Shown: positions 26,124 to 36,694 of the stretch, in pieces | Numbering within the stretch: the first letter of the stretch is position 1 | Layout: each line of letters opens with the position of its first letter | Assembly (NCBI RefSeq): GCF_030270585.1 | Contig: NZ_BSYI01000014.1 | Coordinates: 53,590-117,589 of the forward strand | Reading direction: 5' to 3' | Length of the DNA stretch: 64,000 nucleotides | From: Paralimibaculum aggregatum | GTDB lineage: Bacteria > Pseudomonadota > Alphaproteobacteria > Rhodobacterales > Rhodobacteraceae | The notes under the pieces: model-generated | The model's database searches: none | What the model was told of the DNA's origin: nothing | What the model saw: the letters and a program-made list of their open reading frames with translations, nothing else | Translations under genes and position numbers: made by a program

Positions 26124-27365
26124 ATGGCCCTCTCGATCCGACGGGACTCGTCGCTTGGCTCCGCACCCGAGGCGTTGGTATTCGCGGACGGTTTCCCCGA
26201 AATCGATACGCTGGCGGAGGAACTCGACAACGAGTTCGGCGTCGATCAATGGGTCGAGGTGAGCAACACATCGGCCGACCAGGCGCTGGCACAGCTCGGA
26301 GGCAACACCTCGATCGCGATCGTCACCGCCTCGGCCGACATGCCGCAGGCGATCGAGGGCATCGCGGCGCTGATCCGCAAGGCGCGGGATGCCGGGCTGC
26401 TCGTGCTGCTGATCGTCGGCGAGATCTCGTCGCGCAGCATGCACATGCTGCTGAAGGAAGGCGTCGCCGATTTCGCCCCCTACCCCGAGCCCGAGGGCGC
26501 GCTGACCGAGGCGATCGAGCGCCTGCGCTTCGTGCGCGCCTCGGGCAACCAGAGCGGCGTCGGCCTGACCACCAGCGCGCTGCAGCGCCGCGGCAAGGTC
26601 CTCACGGTCTATGGCGTCGCCGGCGGCGTCGGCGCGAGCACCATCGCGGTCAACCTCGCCTGGGAGCTCGCGACGCTGGTGCGCAAGCAGGGCCGGAAGG
26701 TGGCGCTGCTGGATTTCAACTTCCAGTACGGCTCGGTCGCGACCTTCCTCGACGTGCCGCGGCGCGAGGCGGTCTACGAGCTGGTCTCCGAAGCCTCGAG
26801 CTTCGACCAGACCGGCCTTGCCCAGGCGCTCTCGACCTATCAGGACAAGCTCTGGGTGCTGACCGCGCCGCGCGACGCGCTGCCGCTCGACATCGTCACC
26901 CCCACCGACGTGAAGGCGATCATCAACCTCGCCCGCGAAGCCTTCGACTATGTCATCATCGACATGCCGCAGGCGCTGATGAACTGGTCGGAGCCGGTCT
27001 ACACGATCTCCGACGATTTCTTCGCGGTGATGGAGATCGACATGCGCTCGGCGCAGAACATGTTCCGCTTCCTGCGCACCCTCAAGGCGGAGAGCATGGA
27101 TCTCGCGAAGCTGGTCTTCGTGCTCAACCGCTCGCCCGGCATGACCGATCTCACCGGCAAGGCCCGGGTCAAGCGCGTGGCCGAGAGCCTCGGCATCACC
27201 CTCGGCCACCAGATCCCCGATGGCGGCAAGGCCGTCGTCAATGCCTGCGATCAGGGCATCCCGCTCGCCGAGATCGCCAAATCGAACCCCGTGCGCAAGG
27301 AGGTGCTGCGCATCGCGCAGCGCGTCGCGACCGAGGATGCCACCAAGGCCGCCAGCTCGGGATGA
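26124..27365 (+). CDS. cpaE: CpaE/TadZ pilus localisation ATPase
   Basis: A 413-residue protein. Residues 1-130 resemble an atypical receiver domain (ALVFADGFPEIDTLAEEL, TSIAIVTASADMP). The MinD/ParA-like ATPase follows, with a deviant Walker A YGVAGGVGASTIAVNLAWELA near 165 and VALLDFNFQYGSVATFLDV. CpaE/TadZ proteins place the pilus machine at a cell pole and recruit CpaF. The lysine usual at the last Walker A position is replaced (GGVGAST), as in other TadZ proteins with weak ATPase activity. Gene order CpaE-CpaF-TadB-TadC is canonical. Confidence 0.92.
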   Translation: MALSIRRDSSLGSAPEALVFADGFPEIDTLAEELDNEFGVDQWVEVSNTSADQALAQLGGNTSIAIVTASADMPQAIEGIAALIRKARDAGLLVLLIVGEISSRSMHMLLKEGVADFAPYPEPEGALTEAIERLRFVRASGNQSGVGLTTSALQRRGKVLTVYGVAGGVGASTIAVNLAWELATLVRKQGRKVALLDFNFQYGSVATFLDVPRREAVYELVSEASSFDQTGLAQALSTYQDKLWVLTAPRDALPLDIVTPTDVKAIINLAREAFDYVIIDMPQALMNWSEPVYTISDDFFAVMEIDMRSAQNMFRFLRTLKAESMDLAKLVFVLNRSPGMTDLTGKARVKRVAESLGITLGHQIPDGGKAVVNACDQGIPLAEIAKSNPVRKEVLRIAQRVATEDATKAASSG

Positions 27366-27399
27366 CCCGCCATGGAAGATGTGAGCGCGAGGCGTAGAG

Positions 27400-28905
<1,506 letters not shown>

Positions 28906-28922
28906 GCCGTTCGGGAGGTCAC

Positions 28923-29885
28923 ATGCTGTTCCAACCGCTGATCTACGGACTGATCTTCGTCGGTGTCATCGCGATCGTCGAAGGCGTCTACCTGATCGTC
29001 TACGGCAAGACCCTCAAGCGTGAGAAGAAGGTCAACCGGCGGCTCACCCTGCTGCAGGACGGCAAGGACACCGAGGAGGTGCTCACCATCCTCCGGGCCG
29101 AGCGCGAGGGCTCGGAGCGGGTGCGCAAGCTGCCGGTGATCGGCGTGCTGCTCGATCAGGCGCGGCAGGCGAGCATCTCCATGACCCCGGTCTCGATGAC
29201 CGTTGCGCTGGTCGGGCTGATCGGCCTGAGCTTCTTCCTGCTCTCGGTGTTCACCGGCGCGGTGCTGCAGGTGAAGATCGTCGTGGCGCTGATGCTCGGC
29301 TACGGCTCGCTCTATCTCTGGCTGCGCGACAAGGCGCGCAAGCGGATCAAGCTCTTCGAGGAGCAGCTGCCGGACGCGCTCGACCTGATGGTGCGGTCCC
29401 TGCGCGTCGGCCATCCGATGACCGCCTCGGTCGGCATCGTCGCCCGCGAGATGCCCGACCCGCTCGGCACAGAGTTCGGCCTGGTGGCGGACGAGGCGAC
29501 CTATGGCATGGACATCAACAAGGCGCTCGAGCGCACCGCCGACCGGATGCCGGTGGCGGATCTGCGCTTCCTGGCCATCGCGATGAACATCCAGTCCACC
29601 TCCGGCGGCAACCTCGCGGAGGTGCTCGAGGGCCTGTCCAAGGTGATCCGGGCGCGCTTCAAGCTGTTCCGCAAGGTGCGGGCGATCACTGCCGAGGCGC
29701 GCTGGTCCGGCTGGTTCCTTTCGATCTTCCCGATACTGGCGCTGCTGATGGTTCAGGTGGTACAGCCCACCTATTACGATGATGTCTCGGATCACGCCCT
29801 GTTCCTGCCCGGTGCGATCCTGACCTTCATCCTGCTTGTCGTAAACGTAATTTTCATGCGGATTCTCGTGAACATCAAGGTCTGA
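28923..29885 (+). CDS. tadB: TadB inner-membrane platform protein
   Basis: A 320-residue type II secretion system F-domain protein. Hydrophobic segments occur near residues 5-25, 95-140 and at the C-terminus. The F domain has LFEEQLPDALDLMVRSLRVGHPMTASVG and FLAIAMNIQSTSGGNLAEVL, the GspF family signature. ATG 28923 follows GGAGG at 28914-28918. With TadC it forms the membrane platform that CpaF rotates or pushes. Confidence 0.94.
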   Translation: MLFQPLIYGLIFVGVIAIVEGVYLIVYGKTLKREKKVNRRLTLLQDGKDTEEVLTILRAEREGSERVRKLPVIGVLLDQARQASISMTPVSMTVALVGLIGLSFFLLSVFTGAVLQVKIVVALMLGYGSLYLWLRDKARKRIKLFEEQLPDALDLMVRSLRVGHPMTASVGIVAREMPDPLGTEFGLVADEATYGMDINKALERTADRMPVADLRFLAIAMNIQSTSGGNLAEVLEGLSKVIRARFKLFRKVRAITAEARWSGWFLSIFPILALLMVQVVQPTYYDDVSDHALFLPGAILTFILLVVNVIFMRILVNIKV

Positions 29886-29906
29886 GCCATGGGAGGCAGA
29901 TGAGCG

Positions 29907-30962
29907 ATGGCTGAGACCGATGCGGGCGCCGCACAGGCGGGCGCGGCAGGGGCGGCGGATGCGGGCGAGGCCGGGGCGGCGCTGTTGAGCACACCGGGCT
30001 TCGTCGAGGGATTCTGGAACTATCTGATCGAGAATTTCGGCCCGTCCGGCCCGTTCTACGCGATCGCGGCGCTGGGCATGGTGCTCGCGCTGGTGGCGTT
30101 GCCCTTCGTGCTGCGGCGCCAGCGCGATCCGGTGGATCGGCTCGGCACCGCCGACGACCGGCGCGACATCGAGCTCGCGACCCTGCGCACCGACCGGGAT
30201 TCGGGCGCGCTGCGCGGCTTCGAGCAGTATCTGGAACCGACCGATACCGAGGAGCTCTCGGACACCCGGGCCAAGCTCGCCTCCGCCGGCTACAAGGACC
30301 GTGCCGCGGTCCGGGTCTATTTCTTCGCCCGCGCGGCGCTCGGGATCGGGTTGTTCTGCTTCGGCATGTTCTTCCTCTTCGTCGTGCCGAAGGACCCCAA
30401 CACCGTCGTCTCCATCACCCTCTCGGTCGCCTTCGGCCTGATGGGCTATTTCCTGCCGGTCTACTGGGTCGAGCGGCAGATCCAGAGCCGCCGCGAGGAG
30501 ATCGCCAACGCCTTCCCGGACGCGATGGACATGATGCTTGTCTGCATCGAGGGCGGCCAGTCGCTCGAGCAGGCGATGGCCCGGGTCGGCAAGGAGATGG
30601 AGACCGCCTCCGGCCCGCTGGCCGAGGAACTGCAGATCGTCTCCTACGAGTTCCGCGCCGGCAAGGACCGCATCGCGGTGCTGCGCGACTTCGCGGCGCG
30701 CTGCGCGGTCAACGACATCAGCTCCTTCGTCACCGTGCTGATCCAGTCGACCGCCTTCGGCACCTCGATCTCCGAAGCGCTGCGGGTCTATGCCTCCGAG
30801 ATGCGCGACAAGCGCCTGATGCGCGCCGAGGAGAAGGCCAACGTGCTGCCGACGAAGCTCACCCTCGGCACCATGATGTTCACCGTGCCGCCGCTGATCC
30901 TGATCCTGATCGGGCCGTCCATCATCCAGATCATCCGGGCGCTGAGCGGCCTGTCCCGATGA
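29907..30962 (+). CDS. tadC: TadC inner-membrane platform protein
   Basis: A 351-residue partner of TadB. An Ala/Gly-rich N-terminus (about 30 residues) precedes the first membrane helix. The F domain has IANAFPDAMDMMLVCIEGGQSLEQAMARVG and FVTVLIQSTAFGTSISEALRVYA. A helix pair closes the protein (MFTVPPLILILIGPSIIQII). GGGAGG precedes ATG 29907. It overlaps the next gene by 4 bp (ATGA). Confidence 0.94.
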   Translation: MAETDAGAAQAGAAGAADAGEAGAALLSTPGFVEGFWNYLIENFGPSGPFYAIAALGMVLALVALPFVLRRQRDPVDRLGTADDRRDIELATLRTDRDSGALRGFEQYLEPTDTEELSDTRAKLASAGYKDRAAVRVYFFARAALGIGLFCFGMFFLFVVPKDPNTVVSITLSVAFGLMGYFLPVYWVERQIQSRREEIANAFPDAMDMMLVCIEGGQSLEQAMARVGKEMETASGPLAEELQIVSYEFRAGKDRIAVLRDFAARCAVNDISSFVTVLIQSTAFGTSISEALRVYASEMRDKRLMRAEEKANVLPTKLTLGTMMFTVPPLILILIGPSIIQIIRALSGLSR

Positions 30963-32176
30963 CCCGCCGGGCGCTGCCAGCAATGGGCGCAGCGCTTCTC
31001 CTGCTCGGGCTCGGCGCCTGCATGCAGGGGCCGCTCGCCCCCGTCGGCGGCCCGTCGCCGGCCGGCCCCGACAAGTTGCTCCAGGAGGGCACGCTGCTCC
31101 TGCGCACCGGCGAGCCGGCCATGGCCTACAGGCGGTTCATCAGCGCGCTCGGCGCCGGCGGCGATCCGGCCAGGGCGCTGACCGGCGCCGGGCTCGCCCT
31201 CGAGGCGCAGGGCCAGCTGCACCAGGCGCGCGACTATCTCGAGCGGGCGAGGGCGCTGGCGCCGAACTCCGTCACCGCGCTGAACAATCTCGGCGCCGTG
31301 CATTACAAGCTCGGCGATTTCGCCGCCGCCCGGCAGGCATTCCGCGCCGCCTTCGCGATCTCGAGCGGGCGCAGCGGCATCGCCGCCGCCAACCTGAACG
31401 CGACCGAGAAGGCGATTGCCGCCCGCGCACCGCGCGCGCCGATCGAGGTGACCCACAGGCTGCAACGCCTCGGCGGCGGGGTCTACACGCTGATGCCGGT
31501 GGGCGAGACCGAGGAACCGGTGCCGCCCGAGATGCAGCTCGCACCCGACGTGGACTCGGCCGATCTCCCGGCCGCGGACATCGCGGTGGGCGGGCACGGC
31601 CCCGCCCCCCGGCCCGTCTCGATCGAGGAGGTCGAGGCGGCACTGCCGGCGCTCACCGTGCCTGCCTCCGGCCCGGAGGACACGACCGCCGAAACCGGCG
31701 AGATGCCTGCGGAGCCGGTCACGCTCGCGGTGACGGACGCGTCCGCCGATGGCCCGCCGGTGACGCTGGAGATCCGCCCCGCGGAAGCCTTGCCGATCCC
31801 CCCGGCGCTGGCGGCGCGGGCCAGAGGCGCCGGCGAACCGACACCGCCGAGCGGCCCGGCCCCGGAGAGCGCGGCATCGGCGGCGGCGCCCGCCGGGCCC
31901 GCGGCCCGGGAAGCGCTTGCCTTGCCGGAGCCGGTTCCCCCGGCGGAGGCGGACGCGCCGACGGCTCCGGAGGCGCAGGGATTGCCCGGCGCCGCGGCCG
32001 ACAAGCCATCGCTCCCGGCGCCGCCCTCGGGCACCGGCCAGGCGGCACCCGATGGCGCCGCCCCGCCGGACGGCGCGGAGGGCTTGGCCGACGATCCCAA
32101 ATCAACGATGCTGCGGCCGACATCGCCCGGTCATGCAAGAAGGAGCACTCCATGCGTAGAGGCCTGCCTCTCCTGA
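30959..32176 (+). CDS. TPR lipoprotein with long Pro/Ala-rich tail (TadD-like)
   Basis: A 405-residue lipoprotein, lipobox LGAC with Cys21. Residues about 35-145 hold tetratricopeptide repeats ([44 protein letters not shown]). A short conserved stretch follows (LQRLGGGVYTLMPVGE). The last 200 residues are low-complexity Pro, Ala, Glu and Gly. TadD-type lipoproteins assist secretin assembly. Its 3' end runs 25 bp into the next TPR gene, an unusually long overlap in this locus, so the very end of the tail may be under weak constraint. Coupling with tadC by ATGA is clear. Confidence 0.8.
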   Translation: MTRRALPAMGAALLLLGLGACMQGPLAPVGGPSPAGPDKLLQEGTLLLRTGEPAMAYRRFISALGAGGDPARALTGAGLALEAQGQLHQARDYLERARALAPNSVTALNNLGAVHYKLGDFAAARQAFRAAFAISSGRSGIAAANLNATEKAIAARAPRAPIEVTHRLQRLGGGVYTLMPVGETEEPVPPEMQLAPDVDSADLPAADIAVGGHGPAPRPVSIEEVEAALPALTVPASGPEDTTAETGEMPAEPVTLAVTDASADGPPVTLEIRPAEALPIPPALAARARGAGEPTPPSGPAPESAASAAAPAGPAAREALALPEPVPPAEADAPTAPEAQGLPGAAADKPSLPAPPSGTGQAAPDGAAPPDGAEGLADDPKSTMLRPTSPGHARRSTPCVEACLS

Positions 32177-32997
32177 TCCTGGTCGCGGCCGCGCTGGCGG
32201 GCTGCTCTGAATCGATCAGCCGTCGACCGGATCCGCTGGCCAAGAACGTGATCGACGATGCCGGGCTGAGCAGCCTGCTGCTCGCCGCCGGCGATGCCGA
32301 ACAGGCGGTGAACTATTTCGAGACCGCCTCGGCGGAGGAGCCCGAGCGTGCCGATTTCCGCCGCGGCCTCGCCATCGCCTATACCCGCGCGAACCGCTAC
32401 CCGGAGGCGATGCGGGTCTATGGCGAGCTCGACGCCCTCGGCCAGGCGACCCCGGTCGACCATCTGGAGCAGGCCTTCGTCGCGGTGCGCCTGCAGCGCT
32501 GGGCCGATGCCGAGGCGCTGGAGGCACGGCTGCCCTCGGGGCTCGACACCGCCCGCCGCCACCTGCTCACCGCCATGCTCGCCGACAACCGGCAGGACTG
32601 GGACGCCGCCGACAGCGCCTATGCCCGGGCCGAACTGCTGACCTCGCAGCCGGCCAAGGTGTTCAACAACTGGGGGGTCAGCAAGATGGCCCGCGGCGAT
32701 CTCGAGGATGCCGAACAGATGTTCCTGAAGGCGCTCGGCTATGACAGCACGCTGTTCAGCGCCAAGAACAACCTGGCGATCGCGCGCGGGCTGCAGGGCA
32801 AGTTCCAGCTTCCCATCGTGCCGATGACCGACCGGGAGAAGGCCACCATCCTCAACAATCTCGGGATCATCGCCGCCCGGCAGGACAAGACGCAGCTCGC
32901 CAAGGGGCTCTTTGCCGCCGCGGTCGACGCGCATCCGCAGCATTACGAGGCCGCCGCCAGCCGGCTCGCGAGCCTCGAGACCTCGGTGCAGAACTGA
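32152..32997 (+). CDS. TadD-like TPR lipoprotein
   Basis: A 281-residue lipoprotein with lipobox LAGC (Cys18). Tetratricopeptide repeats fill most of it: FRRGLAIAYTRANRYPEAMRVY, FNNWGVSKMARGDLEDAEQMF and LNNLGIIAARQDKTQLAKGLF. This is the typical TadD architecture. AAGGAG at 32140-32145 with six-base spacing supports ATG 32152. Two consecutive TPR lipoproteins in one tad operon suggest divided roles, for example secretin piloting and alignment; that is inference. Confidence 0.85.
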   Translation: MRRGLPLLILVAAALAGCSESISRRPDPLAKNVIDDAGLSSLLLAAGDAEQAVNYFETASAEEPERADFRRGLAIAYTRANRYPEAMRVYGELDALGQATPVDHLEQAFVAVRLQRWADAEALEARLPSGLDTARRHLLTAMLADNRQDWDAADSAYARAELLTSQPAKVFNNWGVSKMARGDLEDAEQMFLKALGYDSTLFSAKNNLAIARGLQGKFQLPIVPMTDREKATILNNLGIIAARQDKTQLAKGLFAAAVDAHPQHYEAAASRLASLETSVQN

Positions 32998-33001
32998 TCC
33001 C

Positions 33002-33499
33002 ATGCTGAGCGATCCCGCGCTCATCGCCGCAGTGGCGCTGCTGGTGCCGCTGATGGGCATCGTCGCCTATACCGACACCCGCGACCTGCGCATCCCCAAC
33101 TGGACGGTGCTCGCGGTGCTCGGGGTGTTCCTCGCGACCGGCTCCTGGGGCCTGCCGTTCGAGACCTTCCTCTGGCGGCTCGGCTATGCCGCCGTGGCCT
33201 TCGGGCTCTCGCTGCTGCTCTACAACGTCGCGCAGGGCGGCATCGGCGCCGGCGATCTCAAGCTGATGATCGTGCTGGTGCCGTTCCTCTCCGGCGCGAT
33301 CCTCGTGGATTTCCTGCTGATCTATGTCGCGGTGAGCGTGCTCGGCTCGCTGGCCTTCTGGGCCGCGCGACGGGCGCTGAAGGGCCGCAGCACCGGGTGG
33401 AAGGCGCTGGATACGGCGGTCTACTACCCCGTCGGCGTCTATATCGGGATCGCGATCACCGCGGCGCTGTTCCTGGAGCTCGTCGTCCGGCTCGGGTGA
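33002..33499 (+). CDS. cpaA: CpaA/TadV prepilin peptidase
   Basis: A 165-residue A24-family aspartic peptidase with about five membrane helices. The catalytic aspartates lie in YTDTRDLRIPNW (near residue 25) and GIGAGDLKLM (GxGD, near residue 84). It lacks the N-terminal methyltransferase domain of PilD, as expected for CpaA. It should cut the two small prepilins and the TadE-like protein after their leader glycines. It follows the TPR gene by 4 bp and ends the pilus operon. Confidence 0.92.
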   Translation: MLSDPALIAAVALLVPLMGIVAYTDTRDLRIPNWTVLAVLGVFLATGSWGLPFETFLWRLGYAAVAFGLSLLLYNVAQGGIGAGDLKLMIVLVPFLSGAILVDFLLIYVAVSVLGSLAFWAARRALKGRSTGWKALDTAVYYPVGVYIGIAITAALFLELVVRLG

Positions 33500-33514
33500 G
33501 CGGCTGCGGCGCCC

Positions 33515-34306
33515 TCAGCGCCCGGCCCAGGCCGCCCAGCCCGGATCGTCGAGGAAGCGCCGCGGCACGTCGGTGATCACGCCGTCGAGCCCGGGCAGGC
33601 GCAGCGGCACGAGCCCGGCCGGGTCGTTCACCGTGAAGACCCGCAGCGCGATGCCGGCGGCGCGGGCCTCCGCGAGATGCTCCGGGGTGAGCGCGGTGTG
33701 GCGCATGTGCAGCGCGCCGATGCCGAGCGCCGACAGCCGCTCCCGCCAGTCCGCCGGCGGTTCCTTGTAGAGCATCGCCAGCGCCTGCGCCGGCGCGCGG
33801 GCCCGCAGCGCCGCGAGCGCGCCGGCATCGAAGCTGGAGACGACGATGCGCTCCGCCATCCCCGGCCGGGCGTCCATTGCCGCCAGCACCGCCTGCACGA
33901 GCGGCTCGGGATCGGCGCCATGCGGCTTCATCTCGAGATTCGCGGTCAGGCCGGCGCCGCCGAGAAGATCCAGCGCCTCGCCCAGTTGCGGGATCCGCTC
34001 GCCGGCGAAATTCGGCGAGAACCATGCCCCGGCATCGATCCCGGCGAGATCGGCAGCGCCGATCGCGGACAGCGGCCCCCGGCCATCGGTGCAGCGATCG
34101 AGCGCCGCGTCGTGATGCAGCACCGGCGTGCCGTCGCCGAGCAGCGAGACATCGAACTCCACCGTGCGCACCCCGGCGGCGATCGCCGCGCGGAAGGCCG
34201 CGAGCGTGTTCTCCGGCGCCGCCCGGCTCGCCCCGCGATGGGCGATGATCCGGTCGAGCGCAACATCGGCAGCGGGATGCCGAGGGGTATCTGGTGCGTC
34301 CGTCAT
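33515..34306 (-). CDS. glycerophosphodiester phosphodiesterase
   Basis: A TIM-barrel GDPD of about 263 residues. It hydrolyses glycerophosphodiesters from phospholipid turnover to glycerol 3-phosphate and an alcohol. The signature IIAHRGASRAAPENTLAAF with TVEFDVSLLGDGTPVLHHD gives the catalytic His residues and metal-binding Glu/Asp. VFTVNDPAGL near the end is also typical. Start uncertain: ATG 34306 is chosen with a weak GGCGAG; ATG 34318 and GTG 34342 are in frame. No signal peptide is evident, so it is probably cytoplasmic. It is convergent with cpaA, 15 bp apart. Confidence 0.87.
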   Translation of the reverse strand: MTDAPDTPRHPAADVALDRIIAHRGASRAAPENTLAAFRAAIAAGVRTVEFDVSLLGDGTPVLHHDAALDRCTDGRGPLSAIGAADLAGIDAGAWFSPNFAGERIPQLGEALDLLGGAGLTANLEMKPHGADPEPLVQAVLAAMDARPGMAERIVVSSFDAGALAALRARAPAQALAMLYKEPPADWRERLSALGIGALHMRHTALTPEHLAEARAAGIALRVFTVNDPAGLVPLRLPGLDGVITDVPRRFLDDPGWAAWAGR

Positions 34307-34403
34307 GTTGCTCGCCATAGCATGGCCGGGCCCGGCTTGCACCCGGTCGGAGCATCATGCGAGATGATACCGCCCCGCAACGGGCGCTTCTGGGAAATCC
34401 GGC

Positions 34404-36278
34404 ATGGCGCTTCTCCGACTTGCATTGCTGATCGGGCTGCTCGGCGCGGCCGGCCTCGTCTGCGTGCTGGTCGGGCGGGTGGCGGCGGTGCATGTGCAGA
34501 CCCTGATGTCCGAACGCGCCAGTGCCGCGCTGGCGACGATGCGGCTCGACTGGCCGATGATCGAGATCGACGGGCTGGTGGTGCGGCTGCGGGGGACGGC
34601 GCCGGACATGCACGCCCAGGCGCTGGCGCGGGAGACCCTGGCGCTCGCCCTGCCCGCCGCCCGGATCGAGGACCATTCCGCCGCCCATTCGCAGCCCGCG
34701 CCCAGGCGCCCGCCGGTCCGGGTGGAGCTCTACCGCGATGTCGGCAAGCTGATGCTGCTTGGCACGCTGCCGGACGAGGCCGCGCGGGCGCCGCTGCTCG
34801 AAACCTTCCGGAACCGCGCGCCGGATCTCTGGATCGAGGACCTGACCAGCATCGGCGCGGCCCCGGCGCCGCAGCCGCTGGCGGTGGATCTCGCGGCCGA
34901 GGCCGTGCTGCGCGTGCCGCGGGCGCGGGTGATCCTGCGGCCGGGGCTGCTCCATGTCACCGGGCTGGCCGCCACCGATGCCCAGCGCCTCGCGCTCAGC
35001 CGGCGCCTGCTGGCCGCGGCCCCCGGCGGGCTCCGGCTCGAGCTCGACATCCGCGTGCCGCCGCCGGTGATCGCGCCCTTCGCGGTCTCGATCAGCAAGC
35101 GGGGCGCGGGCGGGCTGCGGCTCGAGCTCTGCGCGGCGCGCACGGCCGAGGAGGCGGCGGCGCTCCGCGGGCTCCTCCGCCAGGCCGGCTTCCGCGACGG
35201 CGAGGCGCTCTGCCCTCATGGCGGCGGCGGCCCTCCCGGCGACTGGCTCGGCGCCGTCGCCGCCGGGCTCGGCATTCTCGGCGCGGTCGAGGAAGGGCGG
35301 TTCCGCCTGCATTACCGCCTCGCCCGACTCGAGGTGCCGGCCGAGATCCCCGATTCGGCCGCCGAGGCGATGCTGGCGGATCTCCGCTCCGGGCTGCCGC
35401 CGGGCTTCACCGCGCGGCTCGGCCGGCGCCGGGCCGCGACCGCGCGCACCGGCGAGCCCGAACCGGGGCCGCTGCTCGACTACTGGATGGCCTATGACGT
35501 CAGCGCCGACAGCGTGGACCTCTCCGGCATCGTCCCGGACCGTGCCGCCGGCATGGCCCTCGAAACCCTGGCCGCCGCGCGCTTCCCTAACCGCCTGCTC
35601 CGCTCGACCCTGGCGACACGCGATGCGCCCGAGCCGGAGGGCTGGCGCCAGGCCGCCGCGGCGGCGCTGATCGCGCTTGAGGATCTCGAGGCGGGCCGCG
35701 TCCGGCTGTTTCCCGGGCGGCTGCGGGTCGAGGCGGCGCTGGCCGCGCCCGCCGCCGCCGCCACGCTGCACCGCGCGCTCGCCGAGGCCGCGCCGGGCTA
35801 CGCGCTCTCGACCGCGTTCCGCATCGATCTGCCCGCCCAGGTGCTGGCGGTCCCGCTCGTGGCCGCGCGCTGCGTCGCCGAGCTCAACGCCCTGATGACC
35901 GCCGAGCCGCTTGCCTTCGCGCCGGGCAGCGCCGTGCTCGAGCCGCATACCGCGCCGACGCTCGACCGTGCGGCCGCGCTGCTCGGGCGCTGTGCGCCGG
36001 GCCGGCTGGAGATCGGCGGCCATACCGACAGCCAGGGCTCCGAGGGTTTCAACCAGCGCCTGAGCCAGGCCCGTGCCGACTCGGTGCGCGAGGCGCTGCT
36101 GGCCCGCGGCATCGGGCCCCGCCGCCTGGTGGCTCGCGGTCATGGCGAGAGTTCGCCGATCGCCAGCAATGCCACCGAGGAGGGACGGGCGCGCAACCGC
36201 CGCATCGCCTTCTCGTCGCTCGCCCCCGAAGACGGGGCCGACAGCCCGGACGACGAAACCGCGAGGACCGAGGAATGA
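34404..36278 (+). CDS. OmpA-domain envelope protein with BON-like N-terminal repeats
   Basis: A 624-residue protein. Residues 4-28 form an N-terminal membrane anchor or uncleaved signal. The middle 450 residues look like successive BON-type alpha-beta units (IEIDGLVVRLRGTAPD, LMLLGTLPDEAARAPL, DSVDLSGIVPDRAAG). The C-terminal OmpA domain (about 500-605) has FAPGSAVLEPHTAPTLDRAA, EIGGHTDSQGSEGFNQRLSQARADSV and ARGHGE. It probably spans the periplasm and binds peptidoglycan. It overlaps the downstream coiled-coil gene by 4 bp. Exact function is unknown; a link with the tad locus is possible but separated by a minus-strand gene. Confidence 0.75.
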   Translation: MALLRLALLIGLLGAAGLVCVLVGRVAAVHVQTLMSERASAALATMRLDWPMIEIDGLVVRLRGTAPDMHAQALARETLALALPAARIEDHSAAHSQPAPRRPPVRVELYRDVGKLMLLGTLPDEAARAPLLETFRNRAPDLWIEDLTSIGAAPAPQPLAVDLAAEAVLRVPRARVILRPGLLHVTGLAATDAQRLALSRRLLAAAPGGLRLELDIRVPPPVIAPFAVSISKRGAGGLRLELCAARTAEEAAALRGLLRQAGFRDGEALCPHGGGGPPGDWLGAVAAGLGILGAVEEGRFRLHYRLARLEVPAEIPDSAAEAMLADLRSGLPPGFTARLGRRRAATARTGEPEPGPLLDYWMAYDVSADSVDLSGIVPDRAAGMALETLAAARFPNRLLRSTLATRDAPEPEGWRQAAAAALIALEDLEAGRVRLFPGRLRVEAALAAPAAAATLHRALAEAAPGYALSTAFRIDLPAQVLAVPLVAARCVAELNALMTAEPLAFAPGSAVLEPHTAPTLDRAAALLGRCAPGRLEIGGHTDSQGSEGFNQRLSQARADSVREALLARGIGPRRLVARGHGESSPIASNATEEGRARNRRIAFSSLAPEDGADSPDDETARTEE

Positions 36279-36682
36279 CCGCCGAAGCGCTGTCCTGGAC
36301 GCTTGCCGCGCTGCTCTTCGTCGCCGTGCTGACAGGATGGCTGCTGCACTGGATCTGGTGCCTGATGTCGCGCGCGGTCAGCTCCGATCGCAGCCGGATC
36401 GCCGATCTGACCGCCCGGCTCGACGCCGCCGAGCACGCCCGCACCGAGGCCGAGCGGGCGATGGAGGAGGCGAATCGCACGCTCGGCGCCCGCATCGCGG
36501 AGTTGGAGGCCGCGCTCACGGCGCAGGCCGAGGCGCACGAGGCGGAGCTGGCAAGCCATGCCGCCGAGCAGGCCCGGCTGGTCGAGAGCGCGACGCGCGA
36601 GGCGGAGGCCGCATGGGACGGGCTGGGCAATGCCCGGCGGCGCATCGCCGAACTCGAACGGGCACTGTCGGAGGGTGGCTGA
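36275..36682 (+). CDS. small membrane protein with coiled coil
   Basis: A 135-residue protein of unknown function. Residues about 8-30 (LAALLFVAVLTGWLLHWIW) are one membrane helix. Residues 40-135 are almost continuous heptad-like helix rich in Ala, Glu and Arg (LDAAEHARTEAERAMEEAN), a probable coiled coil. ATGA overlap with the OmpA-domain gene implies coupled translation and a shared complex. It is convergent with moaE, 12 bp apart. Confidence 0.65.
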   Translation: MTAEALSWTLAALLFVAVLTGWLLHWIWCLMSRAVSSDRSRIADLTARLDAAEHARTEAERAMEEANRTLGARIAELEAALTAQAEAHEAELASHAAEQARLVESATREAEAAWDGLGNARRRIAELERALSEGG

Positions 36683-36694
36683 GCCGGCGGGCGC

